Shown in pieces: positions 9,508 through 19,755 of a DNA stretch of 64,000 bases. This DNA comes from an uncultured Carboxylicivirga sp. (GTDB lineage Bacteria > Bacteroidota > Bacteroidia > Bacteroidales > Marinilabiliaceae). The notes beneath the pieces are model-generated. The model saw only the letters and a list, made by a program, of their open reading frames with translations. It ran no database searches and was not told where the DNA came from. Where the stretch lies: positions 2,170,001 through 2,234,000 of the forward strand of contig NZ_OY764327.1 in assembly GCF_963668385.1 (NCBI RefSeq), given 5' to 3'. The first letter of the stretch is position 1, and every line of letters starts with the position of its first letter. The position numbers and the translations under genes were made by a program.

Positions 9508-9679
9508 AGATGTTCGATTACTACAGAAATATAAAATATTTACTATAGAAGTGCAACGTTATCAGATCAATTAATGGCTAATGTGTTCTTCCCAAAACGA
9601 AGATTTTGCGAATAAATTGTTACTAATACTGTATTCTGAGCTTAAATTCTTATTTTTACAAGGTTTAAATAAAGATAAA

Positions 9680-10786
9680 ATGGAGTATTATCCTAATTTA
9701 ATTTTAGATGCGTTAAAGCATGTGATACACCCCGGAAAAGGGAAAGACATTGTATCTCTAGGGATGGTGGAAGACGACCTGCGCATTGATGGAAAAAGAA
9801 TCAGTTTTAGTTTATTGTTCGATAGAGCTAATGATCCATTAATAGGATCGTTAAAAAAAGCGTGTGTGCAGGCAATTCATACATATGTCGAAGCAGAAGC
9901 TCAGATTGAAGGAAATATTTATGTAAAGGTTAAGCCAAAAGCAAAACCTGTTGAAACAAAGACCTTGCCTGGGGTTAAAAATGTAATTGCGGTTGCTTCT
10001 GGTAAGGGGGGAGTGGGTAAATCTACTATTACTTCAAATTTGGCTGTTGCTCTTGCTAAAGCGGGATATTCGGTAGGATTGTTGGATGCTGATATATTTG
10101 GGCCTTCTGTACCTATCATGTTTCAAACAGAAGATGCTCGACCTATATTAGAAAAGGTTGATGGTAAAGATAAAATCATACCAGTAGAGAAGTATGGCGT
10201 AAAAATGTTAAGTATTGGTTACTTTGTTAATCCTGATGATGCTTTGGTATGGCGAGGAGCAATGGCGACAAATGCAATCAAACAATTGATTAACGATGGT
10301 AACTGGGGTGAGTTGGATTATTTATTATTGGATTTACCTCCGGGAACCAGCGATATCCACCTAACTTTAGTACAAAGTGTTAGTATTACAGGTGCTGTAG
10401 TAGTAACAACTCCTCAGAATGTTGCTTTGGCTGATGCTGTTAAAGGAATTAGCATGTTTAAAAGCAAAAATATCAATGTACCGGTTTTAGGATTGGTTGA
10501 AAATATGGCTTGGTTTACTCCTGCCGAATTACCAGAAAACAAATATTATATTTTTGGAAAAGATGGTGGAAAAACATTGGCCGCCAAATTGCAGGTTCCA
10601 TTGTTAGGTCAGATACCAATTGTACAAAGTATTCGAGAAGGGGGTGATAATGGAGAGCCTGCAGCTTTAAACGAAGCTTCAATTATAGGAATAGCTTTTG
10701 CCGATTTGGCTCAAAAAGTTGTTGAACGAGTTGAGCACCGTAATGCTTCAATGCCTCAAACAAAAATTGTAGAAATAAAGAAATAG
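9680..10786 (+). CDS. mrp: Mrp/ApbC-type P-loop Fe-S cluster carrier
   Basis: ATG at 9680 gives MEYYPNLILDALKHVIHPG, the start of an N-terminal MIP18/DUF59 domain; a longer upstream frame is not supported. Residues about 106-116 (SGKGGVGKST) are the deviant Walker A of Mrp/NBP35 ATPases, and LDLPPGTSDIHLTL follows. These proteins carry and insert [4Fe-4S] clusters. The usual CxxC after ENM is absent here (ENMAWFTPAELPENKYY), so cluster binding may differ from the E. coli type. The NifU-like gene follows after 2 bp, so the two form a Fe-S operon. Confidence 0.9.
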   Translation: MEYYPNLILDALKHVIHPGKGKDIVSLGMVEDDLRIDGKRISFSLLFDRANDPLIGSLKKACVQAIHTYVEAEAQIEGNIYVKVKPKAKPVETKTLPGVKNVIAVASGKGGVGKSTITSNLAVALAKAGYSVGLLDADIFGPSVPIMFQTEDARPILEKVDGKDKIIPVEKYGVKMLSIGYFVNPDDALVWRGAMATNAIKQLINDGNWGELDYLLLDLPPGTSDIHLTLVQSVSITGAVVVTTPQNVALADAVKGISMFKSKNINVPVLGLVENMAWFTPAELPENKYYIFGKDGGKTLAAKLQVPLLGQIPIVQSIREGGDNGEPAALNEASIIGIAFADLAQKVVERVEHRNASMPQTKIVEIKK

Positions 10787-10788
10787 TT

Positions 10789-11037
10789 ATGGGGGAAGAG
10801 GAGAAAACAAAACTATTTGAACAAGTTGAGGAGGCATTGGAGACGATTCGTCCTTATCTTCAAGGAGATGGAGGGAATATTACTTTACTGGAAATAACGG
10901 ATGATTTTGTAGTCAAGGTACGATTAGAAGGATCGTGCCATGGCTGTCATTTGAGTATGCAAACGCTTAAAGGTGGAGTTGAGATGGTAGTGAAAAAATC
11001 GGTGCCGCAAATAGTTGAGGTGGTTGCTGTTGATTAA
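10789..11037 (+). CDS. NifU C-terminal domain Fe-S scaffold protein
   Basis: This 82-residue protein is a stand-alone NifU C-terminal (Nfu) domain: LQGDGGNITLLEI followed by GSCHGCHLSMQTLKGGVE, with the CX2C that bridges a [4Fe-4S] cluster between two monomers. It delivers clusters to target proteins. Its ATG is 2 bp after the mrp stop, so both are translated from one message and probably work together in Fe-S assembly. Length is normal for a single Nfu domain. Confidence 0.9.
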   Translation: MGEEEKTKLFEQVEEALETIRPYLQGDGGNITLLEITDDFVVKVRLEGSCHGCHLSMQTLKGGVEMVVKKSVPQIVEVVAVD

Positions 11038-11245
11038 AACCAATAATCTTTATTACAGATAATGGATGTGTTTCTACTAAAGGATCCATTGTATGTGTAG
11101 CCTCGTTTAAGCAATCATTATACTATATAGGTAAATAGATATGAAACGTTTTAAGGTTGTCTAAATGTTTTAACTTCAATTCTCAATTGTATCCAAATTT
11201 TAAATGATCAAAATTTAGTTCTTTAAATAATACCTTGATTTTGAG

Positions 11246-12226
11246 ATGTTAATTATTCGCTCAATTACCGATAATCCTGCTTTTAATATTGCTACAGAAC
11301 AGTTTTTACTTGAAAATGTAAACGACGATTGCTTTTATCTGTACATAAATAAACCATCTGTTATTGTTGGTAAACATCAGAATTCGCTGGCCGAAATAAA
11401 TGTTGACTATGTGAGTAAAAACAATATTCCAGTTGTTAGACGGTTGACTGGTGGAGGTGCAGTGTTTCATGATCCCGGTAATCTTAACTTTTCGTTTATT
11501 ATGCAATCGCAAAAAAATGAACGAGTAAGTTTTGATAAATATTTACAGCCCATTTTAAAAGCTTTACATTCGCTTGATGTTGATGCTAAATTTGAAGGCA
11601 GAAATGATTTAACTATTCAAGGTAAAAAGTTCTCGGGAAATGCAAAATGTGTTTATAATGGAAAAATTTTGCAGCATGGAACTTTACTATTTAGTTCAGT
11701 GTTGCCCGATTTATCACAAGCTTTAAAAATAAATCCGCTTAAATATAAAGATAAAGCAGTAAAATCGGTACGTAATCGAGTTACAAATATTCAGGAACAT
11801 TTAAAGAACGACATCTCATTAATAGAATTTGAAAATCAGATAGTACACTATGTGCGAGCAGTCTTTGTAGGCTCTGAAATTTATAATCTGTCGGATAGAG
11901 ATGTTTCGGTCATCAATCAGCTTGTAGACGAAAAATTTGGTACATGGGATTGGAATTTCGGCAATTCACCAAAATATAATTTCCAAAAAGGAATAAAAAC
12001 TACTGGTGGTCATGTGGAAGTCAACCTGGAAGTGCAAAAAGGAATCATTACTCAGGTAAAATTGTATGGTGACTTTTTTACGCATGGTGAGGTGAGTGAA
12101 TTTGAAAAATTATTGGTTGGTAAACCGCACGAACAGGAACATATTAAGATTATATTAGATCAAGCCGGGGTAGAAAATTATATTGATAATGTTTCGGCCA
12201 GCGAACTAATAGAAGGTATGTTTTAG
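11246..12226 (+). CDS. lplA: Lipoate-protein ligase A
   Basis: NPAFNIATEQFLLENV, VGKHQNSLAEIN and VVRRLTGGGAVFHD are the lipoate-binding and adenylation motifs of LplA. GTLLFSSVLPDLSQAL and the C-terminal accessory domain (about residues 240-326) make this a complete two-domain ligase. It attaches free lipoic acid to the E2 subunits of 2-oxoacid dehydrogenases or to GcvH, using ATP. It stands alone: 208 bp upstream have no gene and a 500-bp gap follows. Confidence 0.92.
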   Translation: MLIIRSITDNPAFNIATEQFLLENVNDDCFYLYINKPSVIVGKHQNSLAEINVDYVSKNNIPVVRRLTGGGAVFHDPGNLNFSFIMQSQKNERVSFDKYLQPILKALHSLDVDAKFEGRNDLTIQGKKFSGNAKCVYNGKILQHGTLLFSSVLPDLSQALKINPLKYKDKAVKSVRNRVTNIQEHLKNDISLIEFENQIVHYVRAVFVGSEIYNLSDRDVSVINQLVDEKFGTWDWNFGNSPKYNFQKGIKTTGGHVEVNLEVQKGIITQVKLYGDFFTHGEVSEFEKLLVGKPHEQEHIKIILDQAGVENYIDNVSASELIEGMF

Positions 12227-12604
12227 TTAGATTGCTTCTATTTTGCATTAAATAACTTCTAGACAATTGAATTTATATAGGGGTACTGTATGCTGTAAAT
12301 AGCTTTAAAACCGTACTTAAAGGATGTGCTTTAGAACATGTTACTATTTGTAATTGCTCAATTAAATAAGTAGCGTTGTTAATAGCGATAAAATACTTGG
12401 AGCGGTGACTGTAAAACGACGAAGTATGTTCATGGTATGGCGAAGTAGTGAATCTACCACAGGTAGAAAAGTTGTTTCATAGCAGATTGTATTGCGACTG
12501 CTAATAATGATTTATAGTCTGTACTTCGAATAGCGGGTATTAAGTTGATATAGTATTAATTAACAAGTAGTCAATATAATAGTCAACAGTAGAGTAGTCC
12601 TTTT
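12227..12604. other. Intergenic stretch without recognisable gene
   Basis: Between lplA and the terminator of the large secreted protein I see no open frame with coding character, no tRNA fold and no clear repeat. Stops are frequent in all frames. Confidence 0.5.
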
Positions 12605-12647
12605 AAAAAAAAAATCCCAGACAGCAATAAAGCGTTACTGTCTGGGA
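12605..12647 (-). terminator. Rho-independent terminator of the GLUG-repeat gene
   Basis: The stem TCCCAGACAG (12615-12624) pairs perfectly with CTGTCTGGGA (12638-12647). The 10-nt A-run at 12605-12614 becomes a T-run on the minus strand. It ends the 12728-16360 transcript. Confidence 0.85.
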
Positions 12648-12727
12648 ATAATTATGAATCTAAAAATGGATTTTTGTAAAATCTATTTGAGTTTTCAACT
12701 GTGTATTTGAAGTCAGTAAACTAATAT

Positions 12728-15700
12728 TTACTTTTTAATAAACTTCACATTTTTGCCATCAGCATTCAAAATATAGATACCCTTATTGATATTAGATAGA
12801 TTAATACTGTTACTATTACTTAAATCATGGGTAAGAATTTTCTTACCTGTAATATTGTAAATCGTAACTAATCCTTTTGCTCCGTTAATATAAATTATAT
12901 CAGAAGCTGGATTAGGGAATATCTTAAAGTTATTAGTGTCAACATTGTCTATAGCGGTTACTACTGTTATAGTAAGTATTCCGTTTACATATTCAAAAGT
13001 ATAGTTGTTATCTGAACCACCATTAATGGTAATAGGATACACATTAGCTGGACTGGCAGCAGTCGCTTCTGTACTTGTTATTGGTTGTTCATCAAGTACA
13101 CTTTTATCCTCACCATTTACAAAACCGCTGTAGCTGAAGGTCAATACAGGTATCTCAGAACCTTGTTCCATTGTTTGATTATCGGCAGTGACTGTTAAAG
13201 TAGCCTTGTTTATGGTTAACTCCTGACTAACCGACTCCGCAGCTTCATAATTATCATTACCTTCCTGACTGGCAGTGATAGTACATGTACCTGCTCCAGT
13301 AATATGAATCATTCCATCAACAATGGTTGCTACTTCATCATTGGATGAGGTATAACTAACAGTTAAGTCAGACGAAGCGGTTGCTTTCAATGCTATATCT
13401 GCATTGCCGTACGTCTGTGGAGCAAGAGTATTAAAGCTGATGGTTTGAGTTAGTTTAGAAATTATTGATTTAACTTCGCTACTATAACCTGTGCCGACAG
13501 CATTAATGGCATAGGCACGAACATAAACTGTTTGTCCTCTTTCGATGGTTATAGCATCGGAGAAATTGTTTGATAACTCGCTTGCTGTTTCATTACCATT
13601 TATGACACCTAAATTAATAATAGTACTATTATCAATTGTTGGACTTGTTTCTATAGTGCTGTAGCAAAAACCATATTGAACAGGGTTTGGAGTTCCCATG
13701 TTGGTAAGACTACCCGACAGCGTTATTGTTATTTTGTCCTGGTCTGATGATGAGGTTGTTTCACTAACATTTCCTAATGCAGGTATTGTTGGTTCTATCT
13801 GCCACATAAAAACAGGAAAGCCGTTATTTGTTCCTGTAGAAATAGCCCAGATGTCATCTGTTCCATCAGATGTAAGACCGGCAAAATCCAGTTTTTCAAA
13901 GGATGAAAGTGTTTGCATGTCTGCAGTTGAAAGGTCTGTAAGTTCTTCTGTGGTATAGCTCGAAGAACTTTTACCTCCAAGACCGTTGCTTTGCCCTGAT
14001 GTTTCGGAATTAAAATAACTGTTAATTATATAGTTGTGATAGGTGTCGTAAGTGTAACTATATCCTACTAAAGCTCCTGTATAAGCATCACCGGAAACAA
14101 AACCGGTACTGTAACATTTATTTACGGTAGAACCGGTTGCATTTCTTCCTACTAAACCACCGATGTATTCACTACCTGAAATGCCGGAGACAGATCCAAT
14201 AGCATAGCAATTAGTTACTTCAGACATATCACCATTCCATCCAGCAATACCTCCGATACTTCTTGATCCTTGAACGGTAGCCGCCGAATAACTATTCAGA
14301 AGATAAGCACTACCATTATTAGCACCTACTAATCCACCAACAGAAGTAGTTCCGGTAACCGAACCGGTAGAATAGCAATTTGTTATATGTGAGTTGCTTT
14401 CATTTTGTCCGACTATCGCTCCCACGTTCTGTGTTCCCGTTACAGTAATGTTTGTAAGTCCTAGATTGCTGATAACAGAGCCAGCTGTATAGCCGAACAT
14501 ACCTATGCAATTGTCATTTGGATAATTAATGGTTAACCCGGAAATGGTATACCCCTGACCGTCATATGACCCAGTGAACTTAATTGTATTGTTTCCAATA
14601 GGAGTAAAATTGGATATCGTAGAAGCATCTATGTCGGCTGTTTGAATATAATCAGCACTCCAATCGGCTTCACCCGATTGAGACAACCACACCAAGTCTT
14701 CAATAGATGCTATTATAACTATGCCGTCCACACGATCGGGTAATGAACAAGAGACTGTATGTGCAAATCCTTGCCAAGCTAATGCGGGGTATCCGCCGTT
14801 GTCGGCAGTGCTCATGGTCCACACACTAGGGAACAACCATGAGTTTTGGGTGTATTGACAAAGGTTACCGGTCATCTCATCGGTTGTCAACCCGGTAACT
14901 AAGGCTTCCGGGTTGTTGCTGCTACCAATACCTGTTATTTGCCCGGAGGTTTCAAAATTAAAGAAACAATCTTTTACGCTACCTGCTGTAACTTGTCCCG
15001 CAAAACCGCCGGTATATATTTCTCCTGTCACCGCCCCTGTATTGTAACAGTTTCTAATGGTTGATGAGTAATTGATTCCAATAAAACCACCGGTAGAATT
15101 ACCTGACCCGGTAACACTCCCGGTGCAATAGCAGTTCTCTATTATTGAATTATTTACACTATAGCCTGCCAGTCCGCCGGTACTTAGTCCCGATCCTGTA
15201 ACTTTGCAAGTGCTGTAACAGCTTGATATAGAAGGAGAGTTGAAATTGTATCCAACAAGACCTCCTGTATAGTCACTTGCCCCGTTAACAATTCCGGCAC
15301 TATAGCAGTCGGTAATTGAAGATCTGTAATTATATCCCACAAGACCGCCTACTTGATTGCCTGCTCCGGTAATTGTTCCCGCACAATAGCAATTGATTAC
15401 TGTAGAATTGGAGGAATTACCGACAAGACCGCCAACGGATTCATTACCGGAAATTTTGGCATCCGAGATCCCGAGATTAGATACCTCTCCATTGGTAACG
15501 GAACCAAATAATCCCTCGTTGTTTGCTGTCGGGCGATTGATATACAATCCGTTAATAGTGTGGTTGTTCCCGTTGTAAGTTCCGGTAAAGTTTGTAATTG
15601 GGAAAAATCCCATCGGCTGATCTTCCGTTGTTTCATCATTATCATGATTACCTAAATTCCATGATTGCGTATCAGAGGCATCTATATCTGCCGTCTGACT

Positions 15701-16360
15701 AAAATGATATGAATAATACTCCGGAGACATGCTGAGTGCACGTAAATCATCAAGAGTTGAAATGAGAAAGGGGTTCTCTTCTGTACCTTCGCCATCAAAA
15801 GGCAAACTTTCACCATAAAGTAAAACAGCATTCTCATCATAATTGCTACATCCCTCTAGTCTGAAATGATAGACACCGGACTGAGCCTTATCTGTTGCCT
15901 GAATAGAAAATTCGTATTCGAAATAACCACTCTTTTCGCTTGAAAAACTTACAGAGGAGGTTTCATCATATACTTGAGCGCCTAAAAAAGGGGTAGAACT
16001 CATCTGCTGGGTGCCTTCTGTACCATTTACAAGATATGAAGAGTTACCCGATTTAAAATGGGCATCAGTAGAGCCTACATCAGTCCAGTCACCGGAAGTA
16101 CCTTGTTTATATTGCAATTTTAATGGCCAATCTTCAATGGGACCATCTTCAGACTGATATACATTTGCCCAAATTTCTATTCTTAAGCGAATGTTAGTGC
16201 CCGGCTCTTTTAGCTGAGCTGCTTCTAAGTTGGTTGCAGATGCCTCGTCACCGTCGTCGGCACGCCACCTGACTTGATGAGATGTTATCGAATTGGCTGT
16301 GGACTTCTGAACACTCAGAATCCCCATTAGAAAAAATAAAAAGTAAAACAGTTTGTTCAT
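12728..16360 (-). CDS. Large secreted GLUG-repeat protein with T9SS sorting domain
   Basis: The 1210-residue protein starts with a signal peptide (MNKLFYFLFFLMGILSV, mature near residue 23). Two blocks, about residues 200-500 and 540-790, carry many GLUG repeats of the form VGGLVGxN...NCYxxGxVxG, which build a right-handed beta structure seen in surface adhesins. A fibronectin-like stretch (about 830-940), a BIG2-like stretch (about 945-1025) and an MBG domain (TVTADNQTMEQGSEIPVLTF) follow. The last about 70 residues (FKIFPNPASDIIYI ... GIYILNADG) are a type A T9SS C-terminal sorting domain, so it is predicted to cross the outer membrane by type IX secretion and be anchored or released. Probably an adhesin; the ligand is unknown. 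Confidence 0.85.
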   Translation of the reverse strand: MNKLFYFLFFLMGILSVQKSTANSITSHQVRWRADDGDEASATNLEAAQLKEPGTNIRLRIEIWANVYQSEDGPIEDWPLKLQYKQGTSGDWTDVGSTDAHFKSGNSSYLVNGTEGTQQMSSTPFLGAQVYDETSSVSFSSEKSGYFEYEFSIQATDKAQSGVYHFRLEGCSNYDENAVLLYGESLPFDGEGTEENPFLISTLDDLRALSMSPEYYSYHFSQTADIDASDTQSWNLGNHDNDETTEDQPMGFFPITNFTGTYNGNNHTINGLYINRPTANNEGLFGSVTNGEVSNLGISDAKISGNESVGGLVGNSSNSTVINCYCAGTITGAGNQVGGLVGYNYRSSITDCYSAGIVNGASDYTGGLVGYNFNSPSISSCYSTCKVTGSGLSTGGLAGYSVNNSIIENCYCTGSVTGSGNSTGGFIGINYSSTIRNCYNTGAVTGEIYTGGFAGQVTAGSVKDCFFNFETSGQITGIGSSNNPEALVTGLTTDEMTGNLCQYTQNSWLFPSVWTMSTADNGGYPALAWQGFAHTVSCSLPDRVDGIVIIASIEDLVWLSQSGEADWSADYIQTADIDASTISNFTPIGNNTIKFTGSYDGQGYTISGLTINYPNDNCIGMFGYTAGSVISNLGLTNITVTGTQNVGAIVGQNESNSHITNCYSTGSVTGTTSVGGLVGANNGSAYLLNSYSAATVQGSRSIGGIAGWNGDMSEVTNCYAIGSVSGISGSEYIGGLVGRNATGSTVNKCYSTGFVSGDAYTGALVGYSYTYDTYHNYIINSYFNSETSGQSNGLGGKSSSSYTTEELTDLSTADMQTLSSFEKLDFAGLTSDGTDDIWAISTGTNNGFPVFMWQIEPTIPALGNVSETTSSSDQDKITITLSGSLTNMGTPNPVQYGFCYSTIETSPTIDNSTIINLGVINGNETASELSNNFSDAITIERGQTVYVRAYAINAVGTGYSSEVKSIISKLTQTISFNTLAPQTYGNADIALKATASSDLTVSYTSSNDEVATIVDGMIHITGAGTCTITASQEGNDNYEAAESVSQELTINKATLTVTADNQTMEQGSEIPVLTFSYSGFVNGEDKSVLDEQPITSTEATAASPANVYPITINGGSDNNYTFEYVNGILTITVVTAIDNVDTNNFKIFPNPASDIIYINGAKGLVTIYNITGKKILTHDLSNSNSINLSNINKGIYILNADGKNVKFIKK

Positions 16361-16430
16361 ATTATTTGAGTTTAAATTATAAGTTTCTTATTAATCAAGA
16401 TCATCATTTATATCCGTCTGGTTATGAAGA

Positions 16431-17990
16431 TCAATTTTTCTTAATTTTTGGTCTTTTTTTTCGGACTAAAACTGACATAGCTGTAAATACAAAAGCAAGC
16501 CAAACGAACCAATCACCTTTTTGAGTATAGAAACTCAAGTTCGAATAGCTTTTCACCTCTTCATTTATGATACATGCATCACCAGGAGATCGAACATTTT
16601 CGATGCGACCGCTTGCGGTATATTTTCCGGAATATCCTCCGTTGCTGTTAATCAGAAGTTCTCTTCGATTCTCAACTGCTCGCAGTCGCGAAATATAAAA
16701 ATGATGAAAAGCCAACCTTGTTTCGGTAAACCAGCTGTCGTTGCTCATTAGAGTCAGAAATACTGCACCTTGTTGTGTATGTGAACGTGCAATATTCGAA
16801 AACAGACTCTCGTTACAAATAAGTGTACCAATTGTACCTAAGTTAGTTTTTAAGGGTTTATCGAACTTACTTTTATAAAATCGTTCCGATTTACCGCCCC
16901 GCAACGACAATAAAGAGTTACTTAACGGCTCTTCCATTAAACTTAACAATTGCGACTTATCATATCGAGCACGCATGGCCCCGTCGTATGTGATGAACGC
17001 AGCCGAATTAAAAAACATTGAAGTATCATGTGTATCCGGAATGTTTATCCCAATTAAGTGATAAGCTCTTGTCGAGAAAGTAATATTCAGTATTTTTTCC
17101 AAAAAACCATTATCTGTAGAAAAAGCCCAAGGCGAAGCACTCTCTGTCCACAATATCAGCTCCGGATTTTGTTTTGCTGCTTGTTCATTCAGTCGATAAT
17201 AAAGTAATTGGAGCGAATCGGTATAGTATTTACTGTATTTATGCCCTGGCTTTATGTTCCCGTTTATGTAAGTAACTTTCGTTTTATTTATTGGTAGTTG
17301 AACATCAGTCAACTTCACCGCCGAATATCCTTGTAGATGTAATAGTAACAATAATCCTACAGCGTATAAGAAGTACTTTATTTTACGTGACATAATAGAG
17401 TAAAAAACTGAATAATTAGCAAGTATTACACAGAAGCTAATAAGCCAAGGACCAGCCACCGATGCTGTTTGAATCATATAAAGATCGGTTGTTTGAGTAT
17501 ATGCCAACATGTGGCATAACCACGGAAGAGAGTGTAAAAGCAGTGAACTCCCCCATTCGATAAGCACCCAAAGACCTGCTATAAACATGGCTTTCTGGAT
17601 AAAAGTATATCGTGTTTTTGAAATCTTCTTTTTAGCTAAAAACAGACTATATAAAAATGCATATAGACCATACTGTAATGAAAAATAGATACCTGAAATT
17701 ATCACAAACACCAGACCTAAAGAAGTATCGGTGCCTGTATATTCTTGAGTAACCTTATACATCCAAAAGCACAAGCAAAAACCAACAAGGCTACCAATTG
17801 CAGTGCCGATTCCAAAAGACTGTTTGGGTGTTTTGGTTTCTAATGCCAATAGAAAAGGGACCATGGCAACCCACGCAAGCGGAAATAAAAAATAGTTGTA
17901 AGTTATACCAATGATAATTACGCTAAGTATTATGTAAATTATTGTTTTGTATTTTAATAAAAGTATATTGGATTTTTTACTATTTGTCAT
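16431..17990 (-). CDS. lnt: Apolipoprotein N-acyltransferase
   Basis: About seven hydrophobic segments in the first 230 residues are followed by a nitrilase-type domain. The catalytic Glu is in LILWTESASPWAF, the Lys in ARYDKSQLLSLMEEPLSNS, and the Cys in GTLICNESLFSN, matching the Glu-Lys-Cys triad of Lnt. The enzyme adds the third acyl chain to lipoproteins at the periplasmic face of the inner membrane. I start at the ATG at 17990 (MTNSKKSN); the codon before it is TTG. It is 519 residues, normal. Lipoproteins such as GldH in this window would be substrates. Confidence 0.9.
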   Translation of the reverse strand: MTNSKKSNILLLKYKTIIYIILSVIIIGITYNYFLFPLAWVAMVPFLLALETKTPKQSFGIGTAIGSLVGFCLCFWMYKVTQEYTGTDTSLGLVFVIISGIYFSLQYGLYAFLYSLFLAKKKISKTRYTFIQKAMFIAGLWVLIEWGSSLLLHSLPWLCHMLAYTQTTDLYMIQTASVAGPWLISFCVILANYSVFYSIMSRKIKYFLYAVGLLLLLHLQGYSAVKLTDVQLPINKTKVTYINGNIKPGHKYSKYYTDSLQLLYYRLNEQAAKQNPELILWTESASPWAFSTDNGFLEKILNITFSTRAYHLIGINIPDTHDTSMFFNSAAFITYDGAMRARYDKSQLLSLMEEPLSNSLLSLRGGKSERFYKSKFDKPLKTNLGTIGTLICNESLFSNIARSHTQQGAVFLTLMSNDSWFTETRLAFHHFYISRLRAVENRRELLINSNGGYSGKYTASGRIENVRSPGDACIINEEVKSYSNLSFYTQKGDWFVWLAFVFTAMSVLVRKKRPKIKKN

Positions 17991-17993
17991 CAA

Positions 17994-18521
17994 TTATGTT
18001 TTATATAGTATTTGATTTTTAAAAGATGAAATTGTGAAAAAATACATGTCGGAGTTCCTATAAATAAATTATTCTTTCGATGTACTTTGAATTAATTTCA
18101 AGTAGTGAAATTAAATTATTGTAGAAAAACAGATCGGTCAGATCGTACAAATCGATTTACGATGTGTCCAAATTTGTGTTAAAAAATGCAATTTTGTCGT
18201 TGCTTTTGAAATGCGGTAGGCTTTGATTTTGTAAGTATAAGTCTGTGTAGATAAAGTCTTAAGATATTTTGGATCTATTGGTATATATATTGGACTAATG
18301 TTATAATCAGGAAAAGATGCTGCTGTTAACTTAAAAATGAATCTATTTGAAATGGAATGATTATAAAATAATAAAGCTTGCATTAACTCTAGTTGCTTTT
18401 AAAAAAAAAATGGTAACTTCATGATTATCATAACAAAAGTTACTGATTGGATAAGAAGCTTTGGGAAAAAAGAGATATTTTTGTGCCAGAATTCTTATTC
18501 AATTATAACCTGTATTTTTTA
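17994..18521. other. Divergent intergenic region of lnt and the AraC-type gene
   Basis: No convincing gene is present. A 246-nt open frame on the minus strand (18138-18383) lacks coding character. TATTTTTG at 18476-18483 fits the Bacteroidota -7 promoter element TAnnTTTG and lies 39 bp before the ATG at 18522, so it may serve the AraC-type gene. Confidence 0.4.
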
Positions 18522-19646
18522 ATGTTTGATTTAAAACTAATCGTTTTAAGCGCAGTTATTATTGCTGCCTTGATGGCTCTGTTTATTATTTTCTTTGATT
18601 TACTTAACGATGGAAGACGCCATCGAAGTTTAAAATATAAACTAATACTCTATTTTGCGAGCCATATTGTAACTGAGTTGTGCTTTTTATTCTATTTCTA
18701 TGCACCACATGTTTTCTTATGGATGAATGGATTGTTGATGCTAAGTATTTTATTGATTCCTGTTTTTTTGTATGCTTTTATATATGAGATAACGGCTATT
18801 GATCCGAATGAAAGATTTTCCAAATTACATTATATAATACCCGTATTGTTGACCTTGGCAATGGTCATTTTAAGTTTTGTAACGCCGGTTGATGATCAGA
18901 TGCAAATAATAAAAGCTAATGGAGCATATACAGGAGGCTCAATATTGTTTTTTATTTTTTCTAATAAATTGTTTTTTCGTTTGGGGTTTACTATTGTATA
19001 TGTAATATTAAGCTTCAGACGTTTACCTGCCTATCGCAGATATATGGTTGGATATTCATCTAACGAGGTTAAAACATCGCTTCACTGGGTTCCTGTCTTA
19101 TTGTTTTTTATCATTAGCTTATTGATTGTGCCTTTGCATGGTGTATTTATATCGCGGTCAGCTCTGGCTTTGTCTTTTAGTGCTTATTTTCAGGTAGCCG
19201 TATTAGTTGTTCAACATAGTTTTTTGGCCTATCATGTTGTGAAAGGTAATTATATATTACAAGAGTTTGAATTGCCACAAAAGGAGGTGCAAATTGCTAC
19301 ATCGATTAACAAAGAAAAGCATTCGGTGATAAAGGGTTCAATAGATGCAATAGAGTTTGATTCGAAAATGAAATTATATAAACCTTATTTGGAGGCTAAT
19401 TTGAAGATTTCGGATTTAGCTGAAAAGGTTGGAGTTAATCGTACCTATCTATCAACTTTTATTAATACAGAGTATAATATGAATTTTAGTAGCTATATTA
19501 ATATGCTTCGATTAAAGGAATACAAGAATTTGCGCGAAAAAGAAGAATATAAAGATAGATCAAACTCAGAGTTGGCAGAGAAAGCCGGCTTTGGCAGTTA
19601 TCGAAGTTATACCCGTTGTGCTTCACAATACTCAGATAAATTATGA
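18522..19646 (+). CDS. Membrane-bound AraC-family transcriptional regulator
   Basis: From ATG at 18522 the protein has 374 residues. Roughly seven hydrophobic segments fill residues 5-240 and a DNA-binding AraC-type domain the last 90 (LAEKVGVNRTYLSTFINTEY ... LRLKEYKNL ... SELAEKAGFGSYRSY). The second helix-turn-helix is degenerate: the usual GF.s.syF.r.FK becomes FGSYRSYTRCASQY. A TTG 75 nt upstream would extend it, but a -7 element lies between, so I prefer the ATG. Such 7TM-AraC proteins are common in Bacteroidota and respond to unknown signals at the inner membrane. It is the last backbone gene before the tRNA-Arg. Confidence 0.75.
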   Translation: MFDLKLIVLSAVIIAALMALFIIFFDLLNDGRRHRSLKYKLILYFASHIVTELCFLFYFYAPHVFLWMNGLLMLSILLIPVFLYAFIYEITAIDPNERFSKLHYIIPVLLTLAMVILSFVTPVDDQMQIIKANGAYTGGSILFFIFSNKLFFRLGFTIVYVILSFRRLPAYRRYMVGYSSNEVKTSLHWVPVLLFFIISLLIVPLHGVFISRSALALSFSAYFQVAVLVVQHSFLAYHVVKGNYILQEFELPQKEVQIATSINKEKHSVIKGSIDAIEFDSKMKLYKPYLEANLKISDLAEKVGVNRTYLSTFINTEYNMNFSSYINMLRLKEYKNLREKEEYKDRSNSELAEKAGFGSYRSYTRCASQYSDKL

Positions 19647-19755
19647 TATTTGAAAATTATCTTTTGGTTCGGTTTATCAGGTATGAGGAAAAAATTATTT
19701 TCTTCTTGGTAACTTAAAAGCTATATCAAATAAAAAAGGGTTTTGTAAAAAAATA

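Noticed and set aside
12728-16360. The repeated GLUG DNA as a possible CRISPR or tandem-repeat array
   Set aside because: Repeats are degenerate at DNA level, in one continuous frame, and follow a protein repeat pattern; no CRISPR array was seen anywhere in the window.
18138-18383. Open frame of 81 codons on the minus strand
   Set aside because: Low-complexity, AT-driven composition, no ribosome-binding context, no domain; lies in a divergent intergenic region.
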